Assembly (NCBI RefSeq): GCF_009734185.1
Contig: NZ_CP046393.1
Coordinates: 984,501-1,048,500, forward strand
DNA length: 64,000 nt
Origin: Commensalibacter melissae
GTDB lineage: Bacteria; Pseudomonadota; Alphaproteobacteria; Acetobacterales; Acetobacteraceae
Reading direction: 5' to 3'
Shown here: in pieces, positions 28,506-37,868 of the stretch
Layout: every line of letters starts with the position of its first letter
How positions within the stretch are numbered: the stretch's first letter is position 1
The notes under the pieces: model-generated
Seen by the model: only the letters and a program-made list of their open reading frames with translations
The model's database searches: none
Told to the model about the DNA's origin: nothing
Position numbers and translations under genes: made by a program

Positions 28506-29918
28506 TTAATTATTTATATTATTATTATTATTTCTTTCTTCTGATCCGGTAACTCCTAACTGTTTCAATTTTCTGTGTAAAGCACTTCGTTCCATTCCAA
28601 CAAAACCAGCAGTCCGACTGATATTGCCACCAAACCGCATTAATTGAGCTTGTAAATATTGCGTTTCAAAAATATCACGAGCCTCTCTTAATGGAAGACT
28701 GATGATATCAGTTTGTGTATCGATTTTCAATAAACCCGGTGCGTTTTGACCGACATTTGATGGCAACATATCAGTACGGATGGCTTCATTAACATTTCCA
28801 GGCATCATGATTAAAAGCCGTTCCATTAAATTGCGTAATTCACGTACGTTTCCTGGCCATTCATAAGTCTGTAAGGTTGTTAGAGCATCTGCTGATAATT
28901 CAATAACTGGCACTCCGGTTAATTCAGAATAATGCTTCAAAAAGAAAGTTGCTAGTTCAGGTATATCTTCTCTTCTTTCCTTCAAGCTTGGAATCTTCAA
29001 AGGCACAACTGCAAGACGATAATATAAATCCTTGCGGAATCTGCCATTGGCAATTTCCTGGTTTAAATCCCTATTCGTAATGGCAATAACTCTCACATCA
29101 ACCTTAACGCGGCTGGAACCGCCAACACGTTGAAATGTTTGATCCTGTAATGCTCGAACAATCTTTCCCTGTGTTTCAAGAGGCATGTCAGCAACCTCAT
29201 CTAACACCAGCGTACCTCCATGAGCCTTTTCAAGAACACCGGTACGTCTTTGCAAATTATTTTGTGTATTACCCTCAATACCAAACAATTCTTCTTCAAA
29301 TCTTGTTGGGGAAAGGGTTGCGCAATTTAATACAAAAAAAGGTCCCTCTGCTCTTTTAGATAATTTATGTATAGCTCGAGCAGCCACTTCTTTTCCCGTA
29401 CCTGGCGCACCATATATTAGAACTCGAGAATTCGTTGGCGCAACACGCTCAATTTGACTTTTGACAGAATTGATAGTTTGACTTTGTCCATTTAATTTAA
29501 CTTCGTATCCACTTCGGAAACGTAATTCTTCATTTTCCCTTGCCAATTTTGCAGCTTCCAGAGCACGACGGACTACTACTAGTAGATGATCTGTTTTGAA
29601 GGGTTTTTCAATAAAATCATATGCACCATGTTGAAGTGCGGAAACAGCAGTTTCTATTGTTCCATGACCTGATATCATGATAGTGGGAACAGCAGGTTTT
29701 TCATTTTGTATGAGTTTAAGAATTTCCAAACCATCCATTTTTGACCCTTGCAACCATATATCAAGAATGACTAAAGATGGTCTTCTTGCATGAAAGGCCT
29801 TAATCGCTGAATCCGCATCCCCGGCAAGTCGAGTTTCATACCCCTCATCTTGTAAAATTCCCTCAATGAGTAGTCTAATATCTGGCTCATCATCGACGAT
29901 TAAAATTTCATGCGTCAT
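28506..29918 (-). CDS. ntrX: Response regulator NtrX (AAA+, no GAFTGA)
   Basis: NtrX is the response regulator paired with NtrY, linked to nitrogen and redox control in alphaproteobacteria. The 470-residue product has a receiver domain (Asp9-Asp10, phospho-acceptor Asp53), an AAA+ domain with Walker A GAPGTGKE near 170-177 and Walker B GGTLVLDEVAD near 234-243, and a C-terminal Fis-type helix-turn-helix (ISRTAGFVGMERSALHRKL). The sigma-54 contact GAFTGA expected near residue 215 is absent. The protein ends in an Asn-rich tail coded by five repeated AAT codons. Its start overlaps ntrY by 11 bp. Confidence 0.93.
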   Translation of the reverse strand: MTHEILIVDDEPDIRLLIEGILQDEGYETRLAGDADSAIKAFHARRPSLVILDIWLQGSKMDGLEILKLIQNEKPAVPTIMISGHGTIETAVSALQHGAYDFIEKPFKTDHLLVVVRRALEAAKLARENEELRFRSGYEVKLNGQSQTINSVKSQIERVAPTNSRVLIYGAPGTGKEVAARAIHKLSKRAEGPFFVLNCATLSPTRFEEELFGIEGNTQNNLQRRTGVLEKAHGGTLVLDEVADMPLETQGKIVRALQDQTFQRVGGSSRVKVDVRVIAITNRDLNQEIANGRFRKDLYYRLAVVPLKIPSLKERREDIPELATFFLKHYSELTGVPVIELSADALTTLQTYEWPGNVRELRNLMERLLIMMPGNVNEAIRTDMLPSNVGQNAPGLLKIDTQTDIISLPLREARDIFETQYLQAQLMRFGGNISRTAGFVGMERSALHRKLKQLGVTGSEERNNNNNINN

Positions 29919-32154
29919 ATTGTCCTCGTATTTGAAAAGTCAAAATTGATATTGTTCCCCGACCTTCGATCCGATCTTTTAACTGCAATGTCCCATTATG
30001 TTCTTCCATAATTTTTTTTACAATAGCGAGACCTAATCCTGTTCCCTTAGGTTTATGGGTTACATAAGGTTCAGTTAACCTTAACCTGTCCTCCTGTGGA
30101 AGACCAATTCCATCATCTTTTACTGAAATGATAATAGTATTCTTATTTAACTCTAATGTAACCCAAATATTTCCTATGTAATTTTCATGACCGTTACTTT
30201 TTTCATTTTCCATATTTATAGCATCTGATGCATTTTGAAACAAGTTAGTGAGAGCCTGACTTATCAATCGCGCATCACAATTCATTTCAATTTTGTCATT
30301 GGGCAAATCCGTATGATATCTTATTTCACAATGTGCATTCTGCTGAAGAAATAATGTTTCCCTAATAATGCGTGTCACTTCGTTTGTTTTGATAACAGGT
30401 TGGGGAAGTCGAGCAAAAGATGAAAACTCATCCACCATTCTACCTATATCACCAACGTGACGTACAATTGTATCAATACACTGATTATATATATCCTGAT
30501 CTTTGGATATCTCTTTAAGAAAACGTCTTCGAAGTCGTTCTGCAGAAAGTTGGATAGGTGTTAAAGGGTTTTTGATTTCGTGCGCAATTCGACGGGCGAT
30601 ATCTGCCCAGGCGGCTTTTCTCTGCGCCGCTTGTAAATCCGTTATATCATCAAAGGTAATTACAAATCCCTCAATTTCATTTCCCCTGATTTCTGGCCCA
30701 ATCTGAGCAAGCAACATTCTACTCCCAGCAGAGGTTTTGATTTGAATTTCCTTTTGAATTAATTTATGATTGTTATTGATAGTATCTCTTTCTTCGGAAA
30801 TAATTGATAGCAAGGGAGAGAATTCTGGTACAACATCCGTAATTTTATGTCCTATATAATTCATTAAATCAATAGATAGAAGTTGATTTGCTGATCGATT
30901 AGGCAATTCAATTATTGCTTGCTTGTCCAACCCAATCACTCCACTGGAAACACCGGATAAAACCGCTTCGGTGAAGCGTCTGCGTTCATCAATTTGCTGA
31001 TTGGCCTCTATAAGTTCTTTATGCTGGAAAGAAAGTTGATTGGTCATTTGATTAAAGGCACGTGCCAAATCGGTTATTTCATCATCCTTACCATATTCAG
31101 GTACCCTAACATTGAGGTTACCTTTACTGATCTTTTGTGCAGCTAACGTCAATAACCCGACAGGACGAGCAATTTGGTTGGCAATAAAAAGGCCTATCAA
31201 AATGGCCACCAAAACAACAAGCAATGCAATCAATGCAAATATAATTACAAACATCACCTGAATTTTTGAACTTTTGTTGTTTAAATCATTATACTGCATA
31301 ACAACTTTTTCAGTTTTATGCATATGATTAAGAATAACCGGATCAACAGGCCTTATAATCAATAAAACGAGCGGCGGAGTATCGTTAATAGGAATGGCAG
31401 CACGAACTGTTTCCTCATCAGGTGAATCCAAAATTGCCACATCATTATGCGACATCAAGGTCGCTGATCGAGGTAATTGTTTGGCGTATGATGTATTATT
31501 GAATAAACCACCCGACGCAATTATTTTTTGGGTAAAAGAGTTGTAGACAAAGGCAGCGTTTAATCCTCTTAATGTTGCTTGAGAATCAAGAATCTGATCG
31601 AGGCTATTACCATCATCATATAGATCCTGACCTGCTTGAGCGTAATTGTTTTGAATACCTTGTATATAATTGGCCAAAGAAAAGGCTTCAGTGCGTATAT
31701 TGTCATTATGTTCCTGTAAATAACCTTTTGAAGCCAGCAAAGCCTCGTTAAGCGCTGTGCTTACCCTGTTATTAAACCAGTTTTGAATGCCAAAATGAAA
31801 TAAAATTGTCGCAAAAATTCCAACCAAAATGGTTGGAACAATGGCAATAATACTAAATAACACAATTAGCTTGATATGTATTTTTGAACCAACCAATCTT
31901 CGTCTATGTTCGAAAATCAAACGAAATATACAAAAGAATAAAGCTAGTATCAATAAAACAAGAACTAATCCGTTAATACTTAAAATAATAAATTGTACCG
32001 ATGATTTATGAGATGTAACAATTCCACCTGAAAGAATAACAAAAGTGATGATTGTAAAAATCAAGGCTAGCACAACCAAGAAAATAGTGGCTTTTCTATT
32101 AGAAAATTTTTCAGTAACCTTATTCACTTTCTGCTTATAGATTTTTCCAGACAT
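29908..32154 (-). CDS. ntrY: Sensor histidine kinase NtrY
   Basis: Membrane sensor kinase for NtrX. The 748-residue product has several hydrophobic segments in the first ~130 residues (VVLALIFTIITFVIL, LVLVLLILALFFCIF, IVLFSIIAIVPTILVGIF), an extracytoplasmic region, another membrane span near residue 310, a HAMP domain, a PAS domain, HisKA with RRIAHEIKNPLTPIQ (His525), and HATPase with the N box LFQNASDAI and KGTGLGLAIVKK. All catalytic elements are present. Its 5' end overlaps the 3' end of ntrC by 31 bp and its 3' end overlaps ntrX. Confidence 0.94.
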   Translation of the reverse strand: MSGKIYKQKVNKVTEKFSNRKATIFLVVLALIFTIITFVILSGGIVTSHKSSVQFIILSINGLVLVLLILALFFCIFRLIFEHRRRLVGSKIHIKLIVLFSIIAIVPTILVGIFATILFHFGIQNWFNNRVSTALNEALLASKGYLQEHNDNIRTEAFSLANYIQGIQNNYAQAGQDLYDDGNSLDQILDSQATLRGLNAAFVYNSFTQKIIASGGLFNNTSYAKQLPRSATLMSHNDVAILDSPDEETVRAAIPINDTPPLVLLIIRPVDPVILNHMHKTEKVVMQYNDLNNKSSKIQVMFVIIFALIALLVVLVAILIGLFIANQIARPVGLLTLAAQKISKGNLNVRVPEYGKDDEITDLARAFNQMTNQLSFQHKELIEANQQIDERRRFTEAVLSGVSSGVIGLDKQAIIELPNRSANQLLSIDLMNYIGHKITDVVPEFSPLLSIISEERDTINNNHKLIQKEIQIKTSAGSRMLLAQIGPEIRGNEIEGFVITFDDITDLQAAQRKAAWADIARRIAHEIKNPLTPIQLSAERLRRRFLKEISKDQDIYNQCIDTIVRHVGDIGRMVDEFSSFARLPQPVIKTNEVTRIIRETLFLQQNAHCEIRYHTDLPNDKIEMNCDARLISQALTNLFQNASDAINMENEKSNGHENYIGNIWVTLELNKNTIIISVKDDGIGLPQEDRLRLTEPYVTHKPKGTGLGLAIVKKIMEEHNGTLQLKDRIEGRGTISILTFQIRGQYDA

Positions 32155-33584
32155 GTTGAGCCTTTATGTTTTTTACTCAATTCAAGAAGATTAAACATTT
32201 TCATTTTTTTACGTAACGTATTTCGATTTATTCCCAGCATCGAAGCCGTTTTTATTTGATTGCCCTCAGCTTCCACAAGAGCCATTTCAATCAAGGGTCG
32301 CTCAACTTCCATTATAATTTTTTCATGTAAATTTGAAATTGGTTGACCTTTATTTTCAATAAAGTAACGATTTAGATGACCTTCAATCAGTTTTGACAAA
32401 GGCTTTAAACTGTCTAACTTGAATGATTTATCAATCATGGAAGAATCATTTAAAATCTTTTTTACAAAATCAACCTCGATTGTTTCATAGGGATATAGAA
32501 TCAATAGACGAGTTATGATATTTTTTAATTCACGAATATTTCCTGGCCAACTATAAGTCAAAAAATAATCCATAGTCTCGTTAGAAAAATTTATAATATT
32601 TTGATCATTTTTTAAAAAATGTTGGATAAGTAAAGGTATATCCTCAGTTCTCTCCCTTAAAGGGGGAAGATATATTGGTGCAATATTTAAACAATAAAAG
32701 AGATCTTCTCTGAAATGCCCGGTTTTAACCAACTCAAATAGATTGTTTTTTGACGTCGCTATGATACGGTAATTTTTTGTGTTTGAATTATTCGTTGAAA
32801 AACAAAAATTTTTTTCAAGAAATTTCAATAGATGAAATTGGGCAGATAGTGATAACTCACTTATTTCATCCAAAAATAATGTACCTTTATAGTTTTTCTC
32901 CAGATTATTTATTTCTTTTTTATTTTCATGAATAAAAGGAGTATATTTCAAAAGCTCATTTTCAATATCATCATCTTGTAAAATAGCCAAATTTATCGTT
33001 ATAAATAAATTGTTTTTTCCATTACCATAATTGTGTAAAACTTTTGCAACGAGATCTTTACCTGTTCCGCTTTCTCCCGTGATAAGAACAGTCAAATCAG
33101 ATCGAATTAACCTAGCGATCATACGATACAATTCCTGCATCGCTGTTGACTGACCAATTAAGGGTAAATTTTCTTCATGAATAATTCCATCAAAATTGTA
33201 AAAATTGACTTTTAAGGATTTTAATGCTTTTCGTACCGTTGCAATTAACTTATTAAGGTCAAATGGTTTTGGGAAATATTCAAAAATATTCTTTCTTTCA
33301 ACCTCTAATGCCGTTGAAAGTGTTGATAATGCACTTATAGCAATAATAGGTATGTCAATATTAAATGATTTAATCCTGTCAATAACATCAAAACCATTTA
33401 TATCAGGCATCATTATATCTGTTATGACAAGATCAACTTTATTTTTTTTAACCCAATCCAATCCCAATTCAACTTTTGTCGTTGCCATTACATTATAATC
33501 TAGTCGTGTAAAGGCCTGACTTAAAACTGTTCTAATCGAAGTGTCATCATCCAGAATTAAGATTGTTGATTTTTTTATAACCAT
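32124..33584 (-). CDS. ntrC: Response regulator NtrC, lacking GAFTGA
   Basis: Nitrogen regulator partner of NtrB. The 486-residue product has a receiver (Asp12-Asp13, phospho-acceptor Asp56), an AAA+ domain with Walker A GESGTGKD (170-177) and Walker B GTLFLDEI (234-241), and a C-terminal Fis-type helix-turn-helix (NQIKTASMLGINRNTLRKKM). Where ordinary NtrC has ELFGHEKGAFTGA, this one has ENELLKYTPFIHENKKE (from about 208), so the sigma-54 contact loop is lost. The helix-turn-helix is intact, suggesting DNA binding without sigma-54 activation. Precedent: Rhodobacter NtrC lacks GAFTGA and works with sigma-70. Assignment rests on position between ntrB and ntrY. Confidence 0.88.
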   Translation of the reverse strand: MVIKKSTILILDDDTSIRTVLSQAFTRLDYNVMATTKVELGLDWVKKNKVDLVITDIMMPDINGFDVIDRIKSFNIDIPIIAISALSTLSTALEVERKNIFEYFPKPFDLNKLIATVRKALKSLKVNFYNFDGIIHEENLPLIGQSTAMQELYRMIARLIRSDLTVLITGESGTGKDLVAKVLHNYGNGKNNLFITINLAILQDDDIENELLKYTPFIHENKKEINNLEKNYKGTLFLDEISELSLSAQFHLLKFLEKNFCFSTNNSNTKNYRIIATSKNNLFELVKTGHFREDLFYCLNIAPIYLPPLRERTEDIPLLIQHFLKNDQNIINFSNETMDYFLTYSWPGNIRELKNIITRLLILYPYETIEVDFVKKILNDSSMIDKSFKLDSLKPLSKLIEGHLNRYFIENKGQPISNLHEKIIMEVERPLIEMALVEAEGNQIKTASMLGINRNTLRKKMKMFNLLELSKKHKGSTCLEKSISRK

Positions 33585-33601
33585 TTTTAATTAATTACAA
33601 C

Positions 33602-34714
33602 TTAATATCTCAGGTTTGCTTTGGATTGTTTGATGGGAAGAAATATTTTAAAATCAGTGAATTTCTTATTTCGTTCAACATCAATTATACCTCCATGATT
33701 TTGAACAATTTTTTTACATAAAGCTAATCCGATTCCCAATCCATTTTCCTTGTCACTAATAAATGGATTAAAAAGATGATCTTTTATTTTTTCAGATATA
33801 CCTGCTCCAGTATCTCGAATAACAATCAATAATGGTAAAAAATTATAGTGATGACACGCCTCTTTTATCAACAAATCTGATTGATATTTGGTTATTATAC
33901 TTATTTCATCTTGATTATCAAAATTTTGCAATGCTTCTGAAGCATTTTTGATAAGATTAAGAAATAATTGTATTAATGCATCTTTATCGCCCATTATTAA
34001 AGGTAGAGATGGATCGTATAATGCATTGATTCTGATATCTTTAGCAAAACCATTTTTTGCGATTTGAATAACATGATTCAAAATAGCATGAATATTCAAC
34101 TTCGAATATTTGATATGTTTATGCGTTTCAACAATATATCTATCAAGCATATTACTTATCCGCTCAACTTCTGTACAAATTAAGCCGGTTAGCTTTTTAT
34201 CTTTATTTGCAACAGTTTGTTGCAGCAATTGTGCCGCACCACGAATGCCTGATAATGGATTTTTTATTTCATGCGAAAGCATGAGTGCCAGATTTTTTTC
34301 AATTTGATTGAAATCAGTTGTTTCCCGTGAATTCCTGATCATATTGAGCAAGAAATGATCATGAAATGTAACGATATATAGATCATCATTATTTTCAACT
34401 GGGGCCAGAGAAAGAAAAAATTCTTTATTATTACCGTTTTTCAATCTTAATTTCATTCCGTATTGCGTAACAACACGTCTATTTTCTTTTACTTGCGAAA
34501 ACAATGTTGAAAAAGATATATTTTCCAGTAAAAAATTATTCAATTCACAACAATGGGCAGATTTTCTGGAAATATTCAACAACAATTCTGCCTGATGATT
34601 CAGATAAACAATTTTTCCGAAATGATTGATAATCACCAATGGAAAAGGTAAAGCCTCAATTATCTCATTACTATCTGTAAAAACATGAATATTTTTGCTC
34701 ATCATAAATTTCAA
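33602..34714 (-). CDS. ntrB: Nitrogen regulation sensor kinase NtrB
   Basis: NtrB (GlnL) is the soluble kinase/phosphatase for NtrC, controlled by PII in well-studied relatives. The 370-residue product has an N-terminal PAS domain ([20 protein letters not shown]), HisKA with [15 protein letters not shown] (His148), and HATPase with [17 protein letters not shown] and [13 protein letters not shown]. No membrane segment is visible. It overlaps dusB by 4 bp and is 17 bp before ntrC. No glnB or amtB gene is in the window. Confidence 0.93.
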   Translation of the reverse strand: MKFMMSKNIHVFTDSNEIIEALPFPLVIINHFGKIVYLNHQAELLLNISRKSAHCCELNNFLLENISFSTLFSQVKENRRVVTQYGMKLRLKNGNNKEFFLSLAPVENNDDLYIVTFHDHFLLNMIRNSRETTDFNQIEKNLALMLSHEIKNPLSGIRGAAQLLQQTVANKDKKLTGLICTEVERISNMLDRYIVETHKHIKYSKLNIHAILNHVIQIAKNGFAKDIRINALYDPSLPLIMGDKDALIQLFLNLIKNASEALQNFDNQDEISIITKYQSDLLIKEACHHYNFLPLLIVIRDTGAGISEKIKDHLFNPFISDKENGLGIGLALCKKIVQNHGGIIDVERNKKFTDFKIFLPIKQSKANLRY

Positions 34715-35772
34715 TTAACAAATTCATGCCTTATTAAAAATTCATCACTATGGAAATCATAGAATTCGTTAATTGCATAGATTACATCCCTAGCGTTGTC
34801 CATTTTATTAATTGATGCTCTGAATGAAGCAGAATCAGGTAAGCCCGCACAATACCATGATAAATGTTTACGGGCTAATCTTAATCCAGAATACTCCCCA
34901 TAATAGGTTAACATGGAATCATAATGAGATAGAATGATCTCTTTTTCTTCCTGCAAGGTTATAGGTGCTGGAATATCCTTGCATTGCAGGTAATGGATAA
35001 TCTTGGATAAAAGCCAGGGTTTTCCGTAAACACCCCGTCCAATCATAATTCCGTCAGCCTTTGATTGTTGCAAAGCAATCACAGAAGTATTGAAATCAAC
35101 AATATCACCGTTAACGATTACTGGAATTTTAACAGCTTCCTTAACATACTTCACAAAAGACCAATCTGCTTTCCCCTTATATAATTGCTGTCGTGTTCTG
35201 CCATGCACTGTAATCATTTTAATCCCACATTCTTCAGCAATTCTGGCCAATTGCGGGGCATTTAGGGATTGATGATCCCATCCCATACGCATTTTAAGCG
35301 TAACCGGAACATCAACAGCTTTAACCACTGCTTTCAATATAATTGATGCTTTTAATTCATCCTTCATCAGGGCTGAGCCAGCTTGTTGACCCACAGCCAC
35401 TTTCTTGACGGGGCAGCCAAAATTAATATCAATAATATCAGCGCCTTTATCAACAGCGATTCGTGCCGCCTCAGCCATGGCTTGAGGATCTGAACCAGCT
35501 AATTGGGTAGAGTTCAAGCCCTTTGTAATAGGTTCAGCCATTTGCAACGTTGTCTTGTTTTCACGAATCATGGCCCATGAGGCTATCATTTCGGAAACAA
35601 CCAGGCCCGCACCGAATTTCTTGACCAATTGTCTGAATGGAAAATCTGTCACTCCTGCCATAGGTGCCAGAATAACAGGATAGTTGATTATTTTATCCTC
35701 AGCAAGGCAAATTGGTTTTAAATCAGGAATGTCTTCAGCAGTATCTATAATCATTATCGGTATTATTTTCAA
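34711..35772 (-). CDS. dusB: tRNA-dihydrouridine synthase DusB (NifR3)
   Basis: FMN enzyme that reduces specific uridines in tRNA. The 353-residue product has the TIM-barrel blocks [30 protein letters not shown] with the catalytic Cys, [27 protein letters not shown], and VNGDI. Length is usual. An ATGA overlap couples it to ntrB, the classic nifR3-ntrBC order of alphaproteobacteria. It is divergent from ispDF across a ~115-bp AT-rich region that must hold both promoters. The first 20 residues before [11 protein letters not shown] are not conserved, so a later start is possible. Confidence 0.95.
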   Translation of the reverse strand: MKIIPIMIIDTAEDIPDLKPICLAEDKIINYPVILAPMAGVTDFPFRQLVKKFGAGLVVSEMIASWAMIRENKTTLQMAEPITKGLNSTQLAGSDPQAMAEAARIAVDKGADIIDINFGCPVKKVAVGQQAGSALMKDELKASIILKAVVKAVDVPVTLKMRMGWDHQSLNAPQLARIAEECGIKMITVHGRTRQQLYKGKADWSFVKYVKEAVKIPVIVNGDIVDFNTSVIALQQSKADGIMIGRGVYGKPWLLSKIIHYLQCKDIPAPITLQEEKEIILSHYDSMLTYYGEYSGLRLARKHLSWYCAGLPDSASFRASINKMDNARDVIYAINEFYDFHSDEFLIRHEFVN

Positions 35773-35886
35773 TTTGATTTCGTAAAATTTATCACAATTG
35801 ATTTATTATTTAAAACATGATTAATAAAGTCTTTTACTTTAATTATAGTTTAACAAAAATATCTTTTTTTATACAATTCAGTTATT

Positions 35887-37056
35887 ATGCGCATCGCTCT
35901 TATTCTTCTATCTGCCGGTTCAGGTAAACGGTTCAATCAAAATGGAACGTTACCAAAACAGTATGTTCAATTGCTGGGTCATCCTGTCATCTTTCATGCT
36001 GCCAAAGCATTTTTACCTCATGTTGATCTTGTACAGCCCGTAGGTGATGCCTCATTGTTGTCTCCAGTTTTAAATGATCTAAAAAATAATAAGATTTTAC
36101 CAATCATTCAAGGGGGGGAAGAACGACAGGATAGTGTAAAGGCCGGTCTGGAGGCATTGGCAAAACTTCCCGAACCTGAACAGCCTGATGTTGTTCTAAT
36201 ACATGATGGAGCAAGACCGAATATATCATCTGAGATTATTACAAAGGTAATTGACGCTCTTAAACAATATCCTGCAGCTATTCCCGCCATTCCCGTTGCT
36301 GAAACACTTAAAAAATCTAAACAAAATATTATTGAGAATACAATTTCGAGAGATGATTTATATCGTGCACAAACACCTCAAGGATTTAATTTTCGCCAAT
36401 TACTTAAAATTCATCGCGGTTCATTCTCCAAAGGAGCAACAGACGATGCAGCGCTTTTTGAACAGGCGGGATTACCCGTTATGTTGGTCATGGGTGATGA
36501 AAACAATATTAAATTAACCTACAAAAATGATTTGAAACGATTGGAATGCCTTATGTCTAAAGTAATAATTCCGAGAATAGGTTCCGGTTTTGACGTGCAT
36601 GCTTTTGAAAAAGATCGTCCATTGATCCTGTGCGGTATTAATATACCCTATGAACATGGATTGGCAGGCCATTCAGATGCCGATGTTGCTCTACATGCTT
36701 TATGTGATGCTATCTATGGTGCTTTGGCTGAAGGGGATATCGGCAGTCATTTTCCTCCCTCTGATCCTCAATGGAAAAATGCGGATAGCCAAAAATTTAT
36801 TATTCATGCCGGAAAACGCATAATAGAACGTGGTGGTAAAATAAGTAATCTGGATATTACCCTGATTTGTGAAAAACCGAAAATGCGTCCGTATATCGAT
36901 TCAATGAGGCAAAAAATCTCAGAATTGTTGCAACTCAAACTTTCAGCTATATCCGTTAAAGCGACAACTACCGAAAAATTGGGATTTACAGGCCGCCAGG
37001 AAGGTATTGCCTGTCAAGCGGTAATATGTTTGCTTATGCCAGAAGAGGAAACTTAG
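35887..37056 (+). CDS. ispDF: Bifunctional IspD/IspF isoprenoid enzyme
   Basis: Fusion of two MEP-pathway enzymes: CDP-ME synthase (IspD) and MECDP synthase (IspF), which act at steps 3 and 5 of isoprenoid precursor synthesis. In 389 residues, the IspD half (1-~225) has LSAGSGKRF, LPKQYVQLLGHPV, and HDGARP; the IspF half (from ~230) has RIGSGFDVHAFEKDRP with the zinc-binding Asp/His, GHSDADVALHALCDA, and DIGSHFPPSD. The fusion is known from several alphaproteobacteria. It is divergent from dusB and convergent with atp12. Confidence 0.96.
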   Translation: MRIALILLSAGSGKRFNQNGTLPKQYVQLLGHPVIFHAAKAFLPHVDLVQPVGDASLLSPVLNDLKNNKILPIIQGGEERQDSVKAGLEALAKLPEPEQPDVVLIHDGARPNISSEIITKVIDALKQYPAAIPAIPVAETLKKSKQNIIENTISRDDLYRAQTPQGFNFRQLLKIHRGSFSKGATDDAALFEQAGLPVMLVMGDENNIKLTYKNDLKRLECLMSKVIIPRIGSGFDVHAFEKDRPLILCGINIPYEHGLAGHSDADVALHALCDAIYGALAEGDIGSHFPPSDPQWKNADSQKFIIHAGKRIIERGGKISNLDITLICEKPKMRPYIDSMRQKISELLQLKLSAISVKATTTEKLGFTGRQEGIACQAVICLLMPEEET

Positions 37057-37083
37057 TCTAAAATTTAACTTTCAATATATTTT

Positions 37084-37117
37084 TTGAGGTTTGATAATCA
37101 ATTTATTTAAACCTCAA
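37084..37117. terminator. Candidate hairpin between ispDF and atp12
   Basis: Nine-bp perfect inverted repeat TTGAGGTTT / AAACCTCAA around a 16-nt loop, in the spacer between convergent genes and touching the atp12 stop codon. Position suggests a shared terminator, but neither side has a clear U-run after the stem, so this stays tentative. Confidence 0.4.
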
Positions 37118-37839
37118 TTATTAACATATTCAAGATAATCTACACATTCATTGATTTCTTTCTGTATAAGGTTTAATCTTTGTTGTTGTTCTGCATCATA
37201 ACCCCAAATTTGAGATTGAATATGTTCATCCAGATAAGCATACTCAAATCCTTCTTGTGCTGATAACTTTCTTTCAAAAATGGCAATTGATAATACAAAA
37301 CTTCCCAATAATGGTATAATTACAGCAAAAAAAGTCAATTCTTCATCAGAAAGCCTCATAATATATGTTTTTATCTTATTGATTGTTTGTTTATCCTGTA
37401 CAATAGGCATAACCCCTTTTGTCACCCTAAAGGTTATATGTAAAAACTCTTCAATCCATTGCAAAATAGGTTGCCATAGCTGATTTTGTTTATTTACTAA
37501 TTGTTTAGGTTTTTCCGCACGATAGCAAAGCAATTCACCATTTACATAGGGAAGAAGGACATCAATATATTTCTTACGATCAGGTTTGATTTTTTCAATA
37601 AGAGTACTGATTATTCGCGTAATGGGTAAAGTATCAAATGAAAAAATATCTCCTTTTTTACAACCGGCATTTTGCCATTCATCTACTATTCTTTTTGCTA
37701 GCGTTTCGTTAGATACTGTTAGTATCGATTTCTGAGGAAGACGTAATAATTGTTTATCAAGATATATCCTAAAACCATCATCATCTTTGATATAAGTTGC
37801 CTTATCCCAAAAACGGCGCAATTTTAATGGTTTGTTCAT
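37114..37839 (-). CDS. ATP12-family F1-ATPase assembly chaperone
   Basis: Homologue of mitochondrial ATP12, which assists F1 alpha-subunit assembly; common in alphaproteobacteria. The 241-residue product starts KPLKLRRFWDKATYIKDDDG, continues FRIYLDKQLLRLPQKSILTV, and has LLCYRAEKPKQLVNKQNQLW and the C-terminal AYLDEHIQSQIWGYD, all typical of the family. No F1 genes are adjacent. It follows asmA by 29 bp on the minus strand. Confidence 0.9.
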   Translation of the reverse strand: MNKPLKLRRFWDKATYIKDDDGFRIYLDKQLLRLPQKSILTVSNETLAKRIVDEWQNAGCKKGDIFSFDTLPITRIISTLIEKIKPDRKKYIDVLLPYVNGELLCYRAEKPKQLVNKQNQLWQPILQWIEEFLHITFRVTKGVMPIVQDKQTINKIKTYIMRLSDEELTFFAVIIPLLGSFVLSIAIFERKLSAQEGFEYAYLDEHIQSQIWGYDAEQQQRLNLIQKEINECVDYLEYVNN

Positions 37840-37868
37840 ATAATTTTTCCAATATCAGGTATTTATAA

